From NCBI RefSeq assembly GCF_028548475.1, contig NZ_JAQQLE010000002.1, forward strand, positions 248,001 to 312,000: a stretch of DNA of 64,000 nt. Direction: 5' to 3'. The position numbers and the translations under genes were made by a program. The notes beneath the pieces are model-generated. The model did not search any database. It was given only the letters and a program-made list of their open reading frames with translations, and had not been told where the DNA came from. This stretch comes from Vogesella margarita (lineage in GTDB: Bacteria > Pseudomonadota > Gammaproteobacteria > Burkholderiales > Chromobacteriaceae). Positions 46,644 through 55,048 of the stretch are shown piece by piece (position 1 is the stretch's first letter; every line of letters begins with the position of its first letter).

Positions 46644-47528
46644 ATGACCCGCCGCCTCGACGCCAGCCTGCTGGCCGACCTGTGGTTCTTCCACGCCGTG
46701 GCGGACTGCGGCGGCTTTCGCCGTGCCGCCGAACAGCTGGCGGTCACCCAGGGGGCGGTGAGCCAGCGCGTGCAGCGCCTGGAATCCCGCCTGCAGCTGA
46801 GCCTGTTGCAGCGCGGTGGCCGCAGCCTGCAGCTCACCCCCGCCGGACAACGCCTGTACGCGGCCTGCGCCAACGGCTTCGACACCGTGGCCGCCGCGTT
46901 GGCCGCACTGCAGGCCGAGGTGGCCCCTGCCAGTGTGCGGCTGTCGGCGCCGCCCTCGCTGGCGCTGGAATGGTTGCTGCCGCGACTGGGGCGCTTCGCC
47001 CGCTTGCAGCCGGACATCAGCGTCGATCTGCTGGCCGATAACCAGCCCTACAGCCAGACCTCCCTGCGTCAGGCCGGCATCGATCTGGCGCTGCGCTATT
47101 TGCCGCAGGCACCGCTGGATGCCGCTTTCGTGTTGCCGGAACATGGTTTCCCGGTGGCCTCCCCCGGCCTGCTCGCCAGCGGCGCCGATGGCGCCTTGCT
47201 GCACGACGACGCGCCATGGAGCAGCCCGTCGCCGGCCGGCAGCGAGTGGGCGCTGTGGCTGGCCGCATATGGCCGCCCGCGCGGCAGCGCTGCCGGCGAG
47301 CGCCACTTCAACCAGGCGCAGCTCGCCTACCGCAGTGCACAAGCCGGCGATGGCGTGGCGCTGGGCCGGCAATTGCTGGTGGCACGCTATCTGCAGGATG
47401 GCAGCCTGTGCCGGCTGGACGAACAGCCGCCGCTGCTCTTGGGCTATTACGCGCTGTACCCGGTAAGCGGTAGTGCGGCGGCGCAGACGCTGGTGGATTG
47501 GTTGTGCGGCGAGATGCAGCAGCAGTGA
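46644..47528 (+). CDS. LysR-family transcriptional regulator
   Basis: A 294-residue LysR protein. The HTH is at about residues 12-45 (FFHAVADCGGFRRAAEQLAVTQGAVSQRVQRLE); the effector domain follows from about 93. It resembles the GcvA/DsdC side of the family. D-serine dehydratase lies 0.9 kb downstream on the opposite strand and DsdC-type control is possible, but an unrelated gene and terminators lie between. No ribosome-binding site is obvious. The dispersed motif occurs inside at 46898-46907. Confidence 0.87.
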   Translation: MTRRLDASLLADLWFFHAVADCGGFRRAAEQLAVTQGAVSQRVQRLESRLQLSLLQRGGRSLQLTPAGQRLYAACANGFDTVAAALAALQAEVAPASVRLSAPPSLALEWLLPRLGRFARLQPDISVDLLADNQPYSQTSLRQAGIDLALRYLPQAPLDAAFVLPEHGFPVASPGLLASGADGALLHDDAPWSSPSPAGSEWALWLAAYGRPRGSAAGERHFNQAQLAYRSAQAGDGVALGRQLLVARYLQDGSLCRLDEQPPLLLGYYALYPVSGSAAAQTLVDWLCGEMQQQ

Positions 47529-47593
47529 AGCTGGCGCGCCGAATCGTTGCGCGATGAAGTGTGAGCAAGGGCCAAGGTTGGCCGCGCATCGCG

Positions 47594-47630
47594 AAAAAGG
47601 GCAAGCCTGGTGGCTTGCCCTGTTGTTATT
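47594..47630 (+). terminator. Intrinsic terminator of the LysR gene
   Basis: AGGGCAAGCC and GGCTTGCCCT around four bases, followed by GTTGTTATT. A degenerate motif copy (AAGGTTGGCCGCG) lies just before it at about 47573. Confidence 0.75.
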
Positions 47631-47774
47631 CCGGTGTGGGTTGTGGCGTGGATAGGTTCGGCGGCATTACCGGGAACGGGACATGAGGCGTCGGTTATCT
47701 GCACCAGCAGCCGTGCTTGGCTGTAAATTTATTTGTCATTTTGATAGCATGGCAGCTTCTATTTGGAGGCACCC

Positions 47775-48281
47775 ATGATTCGCTCCTTGTTCGATAGTCG
47801 CCGCAAGCGCGGCTTCTTTGTCCTGCAGTTGCTTTGCTCACTGCTGTTCCAGCAGTCCACATGGTTGTGGACGGTTTTCAGCTGGCCTGTGCTCATGGAC
47901 ATGTTGCTATTCAGTCTGATCTACGCTTTTGTCATTCAAGTTTTTTTTGCCGATATCTTCGATCGGAACGCGGTTGAGCGGGTGCAGCAAACACTGACAC
48001 TGCCTATGGCATTGCCCTTGGTGCGTGAGAGGGTGTGGCAGGAGCTGCAAGCGCGTTATGGTCGCCGTGCGCGCGTACAAGGCGAGGGCCATTTCGAAGT
48101 ACGCACCGCCTGTTCTTTTAAGAGCTGGGGCGAGTCTCTCAGTGTCGATCTGGCGGAAGCGGGTGGGGCGGCAACCCAAGTACATCTTTGCAGCCAGCCG
48201 CGGTTCCCGCTGACGCTGATTGATTGGGGCAAGAATCGCGCCAATGTAGAAAGCATGGTCAGGGCATTGACACAGAAGTAA
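47775..48281 (+). CDS. Uncharacterised membrane-associated protein, lower GC
   Basis: A 168-residue protein I do not recognise. GGAGG 6 bases before ATG 47775 gives a firm start. Residues about 13-62 are strongly hydrophobic and aromatic (two membrane helices, FFVLQLLCSLLFQQSTWLW and LLFSLIYAFVIQVFFADIF), followed by a soluble domain with alternating strands (RARVQGEGHFEVRTACSFK, QVHLCSQPRFPLTLIDWG). Two full 60-base lines of the gene are only about 48-52% GC by hand count, against about 65% around it, which suggests recent acquisition. It stands alone between two terminators. Confidence 0.75.
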   Translation: MIRSLFDSRRKRGFFVLQLLCSLLFQQSTWLWTVFSWPVLMDMLLFSLIYAFVIQVFFADIFDRNAVERVQQTLTLPMALPLVRERVWQELQARYGRRARVQGEGHFEVRTACSFKSWGESLSVDLAEAGGAATQVHLCSQPRFPLTLIDWGKNRANVESMVRALTQK

Positions 48282-48341
48282 GTCGGGCTGGCAGACCGGC
48301 GCCGCACTTGCGAAGCCCAACGTTTACCGCGATTACATGAC

Positions 48342-48385
48342 AAAGGTTGGCCGCAAGCCCTTGGCGGTTTGCGGCCAACCTTTTT
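48342..48385. terminator. Bidirectional terminator built from an inverted motif pair
   Basis: AAAGGTTGGCCGCAA (48342-48356) pairs with its exact inverse (48369-48383) around a 12-base loop and is followed by a T-run. It separates two convergent genes. Both arms contain exact GTTGGCCGCA. Confidence 0.85.
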
Positions 48386-48392
48386 ATGCCGT

Positions 48393-49619
48393 CTACCCCG
48401 CCAGCAGCGGCAGGAATACCTCGTCCGGCAGGCCGTTGCCGCCGGTGGTCCACACCACGGGGATCGTCGCCCCGGGCCATTGCCCGCTGAACTGCGCGTG
48501 CGCCACAAAGCCGGCAGCGGCAGAAGGCTCCAGCCGCAGGCCGTGCTGCTGCCACTGGCGGCGCACTTCGGCCAGCAGGCTGGCGTCGCTCACGGTGATC
48601 ACCGCGTCGATCAGCGGGCCGACGATGCCGGCCACGGTGGCCGAGGCGCGCGCCACCGCCAGGCCGTCGGCCACCGTGTGGTTGTCGAGGCCGATGTCGT
48701 ACACCGACAACGCATCGTCGCCACTGGCCAGGCGCAGCAGGAAGCAGGGCGAGGCCACCGGCTCCACCAGCACGCACTGCACCGCGTCGCCGAACAGGCA
48801 CTTCAGGCCGAAGGCCACGCCACCGGGCGCGCCGCCCACGCCGCAGGGCAGGTAGACGCGCAGCGGCTGTGCCGGGGTTGGCCGCAGGCCGGCAGCGGCC
48901 AGCTGCGGCGCCAGGTCCCACGCTGCGGCGGCATAGCCGAAGAACAGCAGCAGTGAGCTTTCGTCATCGATGAAATAGGCTTGCGGGTCGGCGGCGGCAA
49001 TGTCGCGCGCGGCGGCCACGGCCAGTGCGTAGTCGCCCTGGTGCTCCACCACGCTGGCGCCCAGCGCGCGCAGCCGCTGTTTTTTCCATTCCTTGGCGTC
49101 GTGCGACATGTGCACTTCCACCTGCAGGCCCAGCGCGCGTGCCATCACGCCGACGCTGTAGCCCAGGTTGCCGGTACTGCCCACCAGGATGCGGTGCTGC
49201 GCGAACAGCGCGCGTGCCGGCGGCTCGGCCAGCACGGTGTAGCTGCTGCCAGCCGGCAGCAGGCCGGCGGCCTGCGCCAGCTCTTCGGCATGGCACAGCA
49301 CCTCGTACACGCCGCCGCGCGCCTTGATGCAGGCGGTGATCGGTAGCGCGTGGTCGGCCTTCACCCACAAGGCGTGGCCGTCGGTGTCGGTTTGCGGCAG
49401 CAATGGCGAATCGATGCGGCCATCGGCAGCCACGCTGTCCGGAAACAGCCGCGCCAGCAGCGGGGCAAAGCGCTGCCAGCGGGCAATGGCGGCCTCGATG
49501 TCGGCGCGGCCGTAGCGGCTTGCGGCCAGCGCAGCGGCGGCAGGTTGCAGGGAGGGGTTGTGCCACAGCAGTGGCTGCGCCTGGCGCAGGGCGGCAGGGA
49601 GGGTATCGAGAGGGAACAT
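48393..49619 (-). CDS. dsdA: D-serine ammonia-lyase (dehydratase)
   Basis: A 408-residue PLP enzyme that deaminates D-serine to pyruvate and ammonia. The cofactor lysine is K99 in ACIKARGGVYEVL, the phosphate-binding glycine loop is GSTGNLGYSVGVMARALG, and LPCGVGGAPGGVAFGLK is a further family segment. It is slightly shorter than E. coli DsdA (442 residues). No D-serine transporter or DsdC is immediately adjacent. The dispersed motif at 48877-48886 is embedded in the coding sequence. Confidence 0.93.
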   Translation of the reverse strand: MFPLDTLPAALRQAQPLLWHNPSLQPAAAALAASRYGRADIEAAIARWQRFAPLLARLFPDSVAADGRIDSPLLPQTDTDGHALWVKADHALPITACIKARGGVYEVLCHAEELAQAAGLLPAGSSYTVLAEPPARALFAQHRILVGSTGNLGYSVGVMARALGLQVEVHMSHDAKEWKKQRLRALGASVVEHQGDYALAVAAARDIAAADPQAYFIDDESSLLLFFGYAAAAWDLAPQLAAAGLRPTPAQPLRVYLPCGVGGAPGGVAFGLKCLFGDAVQCVLVEPVASPCFLLRLASGDDALSVYDIGLDNHTVADGLAVARASATVAGIVGPLIDAVITVSDASLLAEVRRQWQQHGLRLEPSAAAGFVAHAQFSGQWPGATIPVVWTTGGNGLPDEVFLPLLAG

Positions 49620-49683
49620 GGCGCTTTCCGGTCAGAACATGGCTGGCAGTGTGAGCGCGCGCGCTGGCGGCGACAAGCCAGCA

Positions 49684-49971
49684 TTACTGCGCGGGCTGAT
49701 TAGCTGGGCTAATAGTGATGTCGCTGCTGTGGGCCGCCAGCCACGCCCGTTTTTGCGTGGCGCTCATCGCTTTTACCGCCAGCTCGGCGCGCAGCGCTTC
49801 GCCCTTGTCGGCAAATTCCAGCACCAGCGCGATGCGCTCGGGCGGAAAGCTGCGGGTGTAGCGCGCGCCCTTGCCGGCGACATGGGCGGCGTAGCGCTTT
49901 TCCACGTTGTTGCTGATGCCGGTGTACAGGCTGCCGCCGCGGCATTCCAGCAGGTACAGGTACCAGCTCAT
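49684..49971 (-). CDS. GIY-YIG domain protein (UPF0213/YhbQ type)
   Basis: A 95-residue single-domain GIY-YIG nuclease-like protein. The motif appears as WYLYLLECRGGSLYTGIS, followed by the catalytic-type arginine region NNVEKRYAAHVAGKGARYTR and the glutamate in LRAELAVKAM. YhbQ relatives are small predicted endonucleases of unclear role, possibly in DNA repair. The start at 49971 is the family-typical MSWYLYLLEC; the frame remains open upstream into the neighbouring gene but without support. Confidence 0.85.
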   Translation of the reverse strand: MSWYLYLLECRGGSLYTGISNNVEKRYAAHVAGKGARYTRSFPPERIALVLEFADKGEALRAELAVKAMSATQKRAWLAAHSSDITISPANQPAQ

Positions 49972-49978
49972 GGTGTGA

Positions 49979-50009
49979 AAGGTTGGCCGCAAGGTATGCG
50001 GCCAACGTG
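49979..50009 (-). terminator. Hairpin from an inverted motif pair after the trans-sulfuration gene
   Basis: GTTGGCCGCA (49982-49991) and its inverse (49997-50006) around five bases, 18 bases after the neighbouring gene's stop on the minus strand. Confidence 0.7.
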
Positions 50010-50023
50010 TTTCAGTGTCGGGA

Positions 50024-51205
50024 TCACTCGGCCAGCGCCTGTTGCAGGTCGGCGATGATGTCGCGGATATCCTCGATACCCACCGAGCAGCGCACCAGCC
50101 CGGCGGGAATGCCCAGCGCCACACGCTCTTCCGCGCTGCATTCCACGTGGCTGGTGGTGCTGGGCACGCCCAGCAGCGTGTCCACCGTGCCCAGGGTGGC
50201 GGCACGCAGCAGCAGCTGGCAGCGCGACAGCAACCGGCGCACTGCAGCATCACCGCCGGCCAGCTCGAAGCTGAGCACGCCGCCAAAGCCGTGCATCTGC
50301 GCGCGGGCGATGGCGTGCTGCGGATGCTGCGGCAGGCCGGGGTAGTTCACCTGCCGCACTGCCGGTTGCTGCTGCAGCCATTGCGCCAGCGCCAGCGCAT
50401 TGTCGTTGTGCTGGCGCATGCGCAGCGCCAGGGTCTTGATGCCGCGCAGGATCAGGAAGGCGCTCATCGGGTCGAGGCAGGCGCCGTGGATCTCGCGGTA
50501 GTGGCGGATGCGCTCGGTCAGCGCCTGGCTGCCGCAGACGATGCCGCCCATGGCGTCGGCGTGGCCGCCGAGGAACTTGGTGGCGCTGTGCAGCACCAGG
50601 TCGGCGCCCAGCGCCAGCGGGTTCTGGTTCACCGGGGTGGCAAAGGTGTTGTCGATCACCACCACCGCGCCGGCGGCATGCCCGGCGGCAGCCAGACGGC
50701 GGATGTCCTGCACCTTGAGCATGGGGTTGGTCGGTGATTCCAGGTACAGCAGCTCGCAGCCGCCGGCCAGCGCGGCATCGAAGGCGGCAGCGTCGGTGGT
50801 ATCGCACAGCGTCACCTGCACCCCCCATTGCGGCAGGGTGTGCTGGAACAGGTAGTGGCTGCCGCCGTAGGTGTCCTTGCCGGCCACCACGCGCGCGCCG
50901 GGCTTGAGCAGCGCCAGCAGCGTGCTGCTGATCGCCGCCATGCCGCTGCCGAAGCTCACCGCCGCCGCCGCGCCTTCCAGCGCGGCCAGCTTGGCTTCCA
51001 GCGCCAGGCTGGTGGGGTGGGCGGTATTGCGCGCATACAGCGGCCCGGCCGCCTCGCCGCGCGCCACCTGTTCCCAGCTGTCCATGTCCGGGTAGCCGTG
51101 GGCGATGCCGAATTCGATCGGCACGGCCAGCGCAGCGTGCGGGCGGTAGTCGTCTTCACCGGCGCGGACGGCCAGCGTGGCGGGGTGCAGGGTCGGGGTA
51201 GTCAT
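50024..51205 (-). CDS. Cystathionine gamma-synthase/lyase-family PLP enzyme
   Basis: A 393-residue fold-type I trans-sulfuration enzyme. The PLP lysine is K210 in LVLHSATKFLGGHADAMGG; YARNTAHPTSLALEAKLAALEG and VVIDNTFATPVNQNPL are family landmarks. The ATG at 51205 is chosen for GGAG 7 bases upstream. Members act as cystathionine gamma-synthase, gamma-lyase, homocysteine-forming sulfhydrylase or methionine gamma-lyase. The sequence does not separate these, and no other sulfur-metabolism gene is adjacent. Confidence 0.88.
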   Translation of the reverse strand: MTTPTLHPATLAVRAGEDDYRPHAALAVPIEFGIAHGYPDMDSWEQVARGEAAGPLYARNTAHPTSLALEAKLAALEGAAAAVSFGSGMAAISSTLLALLKPGARVVAGKDTYGGSHYLFQHTLPQWGVQVTLCDTTDAAAFDAALAGGCELLYLESPTNPMLKVQDIRRLAAAGHAAGAVVVIDNTFATPVNQNPLALGADLVLHSATKFLGGHADAMGGIVCGSQALTERIRHYREIHGACLDPMSAFLILRGIKTLALRMRQHNDNALALAQWLQQQPAVRQVNYPGLPQHPQHAIARAQMHGFGGVLSFELAGGDAAVRRLLSRCQLLLRAATLGTVDTLLGVPSTTSHVECSAEERVALGIPAGLVRCSVGIEDIRDIIADLQQALAE

Positions 51206-51363
51206 GGCGGCTCCGGCTAGTGGTCTGGCAGCGTACGGGCTGCCCCGCGCCGGCAGGGGGCGCGGCAATGGCGGCAGTGTGCCGCGATCGCCGGGCGCGG
51301 TAAAGTATGACGATGGGGCTGCTGCGGCATGGCGCGGCAGGGTGTGCCCGCGAAGGAGACAGG

Positions 51364-51744
51364 ATGCAAATCGAACGGCTGGATCATCTGGTGCTGACGG
51401 TGGCGGATATTCCGCGCACGGTGGCGTTTTATCGTGATGTGCTGGGCATGGTGCCGGTGACTTTCGGCGAGGGCCGGGTGGCGCTGGAATTCGGCCGGCA
51501 CAAGATCAACCTGCATCCGGCGTCGGCGCCCTTGCTGCCGCACGCGCGGGTGCCGCAGGCGGGCAGTGCCGATCTCTGTCTGATCGTGAGTGGCGGGCTG
51601 GATGAGGTGGCGGCAGAGCTGGCCGCCAAGGGTGTGGCCATCGAGCTGGGGCCGGTGGCGCGCACCGGTGCGCTGGGGCCGATCCGCTCGCTGTATCTGC
51701 GCGATCCGGACGGCAACCTGCTGGAGCTGTCGGTGTACGCCTGA
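51364..51744 (+). CDS. VOC-family (glyoxalase-like) metalloprotein
   Basis: A 126-residue vicinal-oxygen-chelate protein with two beta-alpha-beta-beta-beta units. MQIERLDHLVLTVADIPRTVAFYRDVLGM has the first metal-ligand histidine (H8), HKINLHP a second, and RDPDGNLLELSVY the terminal glutamate. AAGGAGA lies 5 bases before the ATG. VOC proteins include glyoxalase I, dioxygenases and fosfomycin-resistance proteins; the reaction here is unknown. It is divergent from the trans-sulfuration gene. Confidence 0.85.
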   Translation: MQIERLDHLVLTVADIPRTVAFYRDVLGMVPVTFGEGRVALEFGRHKINLHPASAPLLPHARVPQAGSADLCLIVSGGLDEVAAELAAKGVAIELGPVARTGALGPIRSLYLRDPDGNLLELSVYA

Positions 51745-51757
51745 GCGGAAAACGCCA

Positions 51758-51816
51758 CGACCCGGCGCAGGGCCGGGTCGCGGGGGTGACAAGGTTGGCC
51801 GCATGCGGCCAACCTT
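51758..51816. terminator. Double terminator between convergent genes
   Basis: A first hairpin (CGACCCGGC with GCCGGGTCG, 51758-51780) is followed by a perfect 26-base palindrome AAGGTTGGCCGCA plus its inverse (51791-51816), two exact motif copies. The genes on either side converge. Confidence 0.8.
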
Positions 51817-51821
51817 GGGTG

Positions 51822-52958
51822 TTACAGCGCGCCGTAGGAGTGCAGGCCGGACAGGAACATGTTGACGCCGATGAAGGCGAAGGAGGTCACCAGCAGGCCG
51901 ACCACCGCCCACCACGCCAGCGGCTCGCCGCGCCAGCCCTTGACCAGGCGCATGTGCAGCCAGGCGGCGTAGTTCAGCCACACGATCAGCGCCCAGGTTT
52001 CTTTCGGGTCCCAGCTCCAGTAGCCGCCCCAGGCGTCCGCCGCCCACATCGCGCCGAGGATGGTGGCGATGGTGAAGAACAGGAAGCCGACGGCGATGGC
52101 CTTGTACATCACCTCGTCCAGCACCTCGGCCGAGGGCAGGCGGCTGGCGAGGATGCCGCGGCGGATCAGCAGCTGCGCCACGCCGATCATCGCCGACATC
52201 GCGAACGCGCCATAGCCGACGAAGTTGGCCGGCACGTGGATCTTCATCCACCACGATTGCAGCGCCGGGATCAGCGGCTGGATTTCGTGCGCTTGGCGAT
52301 CGAAGGTGTACCACAGGATGAAGCCGACCGCGGCGCTGATCACCAGCAGCACGAAGGCGCCGACCTGGCGCACCGCGAACTTGGCCTCGTAGTACAGGTA
52401 CATCAGCGCGGTGATCAGGCAGAACAGGATGAACACTTCGTACAGGTTGGAGACCGGGATGCGGCCAACGTCGGCGGCGATCAGGTAGCTCTCGTACCAG
52501 CGGGTGAACAGGCCGGCCAGCGCGAATACCGCCGCCGCCCAGGTCAGGCCGCTGCCCATGCGCATCAGCAGGCCGGCGCGGGAGAGGGTACCGGCCCAGT
52601 ACAGCACGGTGGCGAGGAAGAACAGCGTGCACATCCACATGAACGACGACTGGCTGGACAGCAGGTACTTCAGGCCGAAGCTTTCCGCCGCGCGCGCCAG
52701 ATTGTGGTCGTACAGCTGGATTGCCAGCAGCGACACGCTGCCGGCCAGCGGGAAGAACCAGCGCCAGCTCGGCCAGAACCAGCCCAGCGCCACCAGCCCG
52801 ATGCTGCTGCCGACCAGGATCAGCTGTTCGTAGTAGTCCATCGCGCTGCCGTACAGGCTGAAGCTGTAACCGGCCGCGACGACGATCAGCAGCGCGTACA
52901 GCCAGTCACCGGCGGCCAGACGCTTGTACAGCGGTTGTTGCAACACCATCTCCATCAT
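51822..52958 (-). CDS. ccsB: Cytochrome c biogenesis protein CcsB/ResC (haem handling)
   Basis: A 378-residue polytopic membrane protein of System II cytochrome c maturation. The tryptophan-rich WWD domain WAADAWGGYWSWDPKETWA lies near residues 305-325 and conserved histidines in membrane loops (KIHVPANFVGYG) are expected haem ligands. With ResB it moves haem across the membrane and attaches it to apocytochromes. It overlaps the resB stop by four bases (ATGATG). The nearby cytochrome c4 is a natural client. The dispersed motif is at 52460-52469. Confidence 0.92.
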   Translation of the reverse strand: MMEMVLQQPLYKRLAAGDWLYALLIVVAAGYSFSLYGSAMDYYEQLILVGSSIGLVALGWFWPSWRWFFPLAGSVSLLAIQLYDHNLARAAESFGLKYLLSSQSSFMWMCTLFFLATVLYWAGTLSRAGLLMRMGSGLTWAAAVFALAGLFTRWYESYLIAADVGRIPVSNLYEVFILFCLITALMYLYYEAKFAVRQVGAFVLLVISAAVGFILWYTFDRQAHEIQPLIPALQSWWMKIHVPANFVGYGAFAMSAMIGVAQLLIRRGILASRLPSAEVLDEVMYKAIAVGFLFFTIATILGAMWAADAWGGYWSWDPKETWALIVWLNYAAWLHMRLVKGWRGEPLAWWAVVGLLVTSFAFIGVNMFLSGLHSYGAL

Positions 52959-54976
52959 GCTTCTCCAGCCTGTTTGTTCAGATAGCCGACCATGCGTTCG
53001 AAGTCCTGGTCCAGATCGCGGTTATGGCGGTTGGACGTCATCGCCAGACGGGTGCCGTCACGCTGCAGCAGCAGCCAGACGCGCACTTCGCGGACGTAGA
53101 ACATCAGGATGATGCCGATCACCAGCAGCAACGAGCCAAGATACACCACGTTCTTGCCCGGCGAGCGCGTCATCTGCAGGCCGGAGGCCTGCACCTGGTC
53201 GAAGCCGCTCATTTCCAGGTACACCGGTGCCGCGTAGTCCTGCAGCGCGCTGGCACCGACCAGACCGTCGAGCAGGAAGCGGTAGTGCTTGGCGTCCTGC
53301 GGCCACGGCGCCAGGCCCGCCTTGGCTTGCGCCACGTCCATCACGTCGACCACTGCGCCCTGCAGGATCTTGATGTAGGTCTGCGCGATGGCCTGACGCT
53401 TGTCGGCCGGCACCTTGTCGTCGAGGAACTGTTCCAGCGCCTTGAAGCCGCCCTCGGCGAAGCGCGACAGCACCCAGCGCACGCTGTCGGAGAACTGCTG
53501 CTGCATCGCCGGGCTGATCGCCTGGCCCTGCATCGCCTTGGCGGTGGTGCGCTTGCGGATCTCGTCGTACAGCGTCGGGTCTTTCAGCGCCGCGTACAGG
53601 CGCATGAAGCTGGCGATGCTCATGTCCTTGTCCAGCGGCAGGCGCAGGTACTGGAACGGCTGCCCCACGTCACTGCGCACGCCGGCCACCTGGTACCACT
53701 CGCCGTCCTGCTGCATCGGCGCCATGTAGTGCTGGTATTCGCGCGCCTGGCCGTGCTGGTCGCGCAGCTTGAAGCTGATCGACGGGCCGATGTTCTTCAG
53801 CGCCTTGGTGTCCTGCCGTACCGAGCGTGCGTCCTTGAGGCGCTGTTCCAGCGACTTGTCGTCGCTGCCCGGCGCACCGGTGTTTTCCACGTTGAACACG
53901 CGCAGTTCGCCGAATTCCAGCTTGTAGTCGCGGCCGTTGACCTTCAGCGGTTGCGCGCCCAGCGAGTTGCCCTTGATCTCGGTTGGTGCCGCCTGCGGCG
54001 TCTGCAGGTTCCACGCCTTCAGCTGCAGCGGCGAGCCGCCGTCGCCGAAGCTGGCCTGGTAGATGGCTACGCCGTCGACCACCAGCGGGTGGTTGACCTT
54101 GATGGTGTGTTCGGAGGTCTTGCCGCTGTCCTTGTCGGTAACCACGATGTCACTGGCGAACAGCTTGGGCATGCCGTTGCTGTAGTAGTCGACGTGGAAT
54201 TTCTTCAGCGTGACGATGAACGGCAGCTCCTGCACCAGGTAGCCGTTGCCGCTGTTCATGAAGATCACGTCGGCGCTCTTGCCTTCCGGCACCGTCACGC
54301 TGCCGCGGAACGACAGGTTGCCGGTGCCGAGCCGGCTCTGCTCCGGAATCTGCGCCTGCGGCAGGTCGCGCGTTTCCGGCTTGATGCTGCCGGTCAGCTC
54401 GCCGATTTTGAGCGGCAGGTTGCCGTCCATCAGGCCGCCGATGCAGATCACCACCATCGCGATGTGGGCGAAGAAATAGCCCAGCTTGTTGGCGCTGCCC
54501 TTCTTGGCCGCCAGGAGCACGCTGCCGTCGTCGCGCGCCGCGCGCTTCACGCGCAGGCCGTGGCCCTGCAGCAGACGCATCGCCTGTGCCTCGTCCAGCG
54601 GCCGGTCCAGCTGCTGGCTGTGGCGCATCGCGCGCAGCGAGTTGTCGGTGGCGCGCTCGCGGAAGCTCTTCATGTCGCGCAGGAAGGCGGGGCCGTTGCG
54701 GATGATGCACAGCGTGGTGGACAGCACCAGGAAGGCGAGGATCAGCAGGAACCACGACGAGTGGTAGACGTCGTACAGACCCAGCTTCTCGAAGGCGGCG
54801 AACCAGAACGGGCCGAATTCGAAGGCGTAGTTGGGATAGGGTTCGTTCTGCTTGAGCACGGTGCCGATGATCGAGGCGATGGCCAGGATGGTCAGCAAAC
54901 CGATGGCGAAACGCATCGAGCTGAACAGCTCGTACGCGTGGTGAACATTCGATGCAGAAGGCTTATTGGGTTTCAT
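52955..54976 (-). CDS. resB: Cytochrome c biogenesis protein ResB/Ccs1
   Basis: A 673-residue System II synthetase subunit with four membrane helices (three near residues 20-200, one near 610) and a large periplasmic domain. SSMRFAIGLLTILAIASIIGTVLKQNEPYPNYAFEFGPFW is split across the first helix and periplasmic entry; ANKLGYFFAHIAMVVICIGGLMDGNLPL is a later conserved helix with the haem-binding-type histidine. It forms the CcsBA complex with the following gene product. The ATG has a weak AGAA-type ribosome-binding site, and a hairpin separates it from cytochrome c4. Confidence 0.93.
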   Translation of the reverse strand: MKPNKPSASNVHHAYELFSSMRFAIGLLTILAIASIIGTVLKQNEPYPNYAFEFGPFWFAAFEKLGLYDVYHSSWFLLILAFLVLSTTLCIIRNGPAFLRDMKSFRERATDNSLRAMRHSQQLDRPLDEAQAMRLLQGHGLRVKRAARDDGSVLLAAKKGSANKLGYFFAHIAMVVICIGGLMDGNLPLKIGELTGSIKPETRDLPQAQIPEQSRLGTGNLSFRGSVTVPEGKSADVIFMNSGNGYLVQELPFIVTLKKFHVDYYSNGMPKLFASDIVVTDKDSGKTSEHTIKVNHPLVVDGVAIYQASFGDGGSPLQLKAWNLQTPQAAPTEIKGNSLGAQPLKVNGRDYKLEFGELRVFNVENTGAPGSDDKSLEQRLKDARSVRQDTKALKNIGPSISFKLRDQHGQAREYQHYMAPMQQDGEWYQVAGVRSDVGQPFQYLRLPLDKDMSIASFMRLYAALKDPTLYDEIRKRTTAKAMQGQAISPAMQQQFSDSVRWVLSRFAEGGFKALEQFLDDKVPADKRQAIAQTYIKILQGAVVDVMDVAQAKAGLAPWPQDAKHYRFLLDGLVGASALQDYAAPVYLEMSGFDQVQASGLQMTRSPGKNVVYLGSLLLVIGIILMFYVREVRVWLLLQRDGTRLAMTSNRHNRDLDQDFERMVGYLNKQAGEA

Positions 54977-54994
54977 TTATTTTCTAAGCACGAC

Positions 54995-55020
54995 AAAGGG
55001 GGGCGTGAAGGCCCCCCTTT
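54995..55020 (-). other. Hairpin between cytochrome c4 gene and resB
   Basis: AAAGGGGGGC and GCCCCCCTTT around six bases. No T-run follows on the minus strand, so partial termination or mRNA stabilisation is more likely than full termination; it would allow more cytochrome than ResB. Confidence 0.6.
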
Positions 55021-55048
55021 GGAACGTGTCAGCAGCAAAAAGTTGCGC

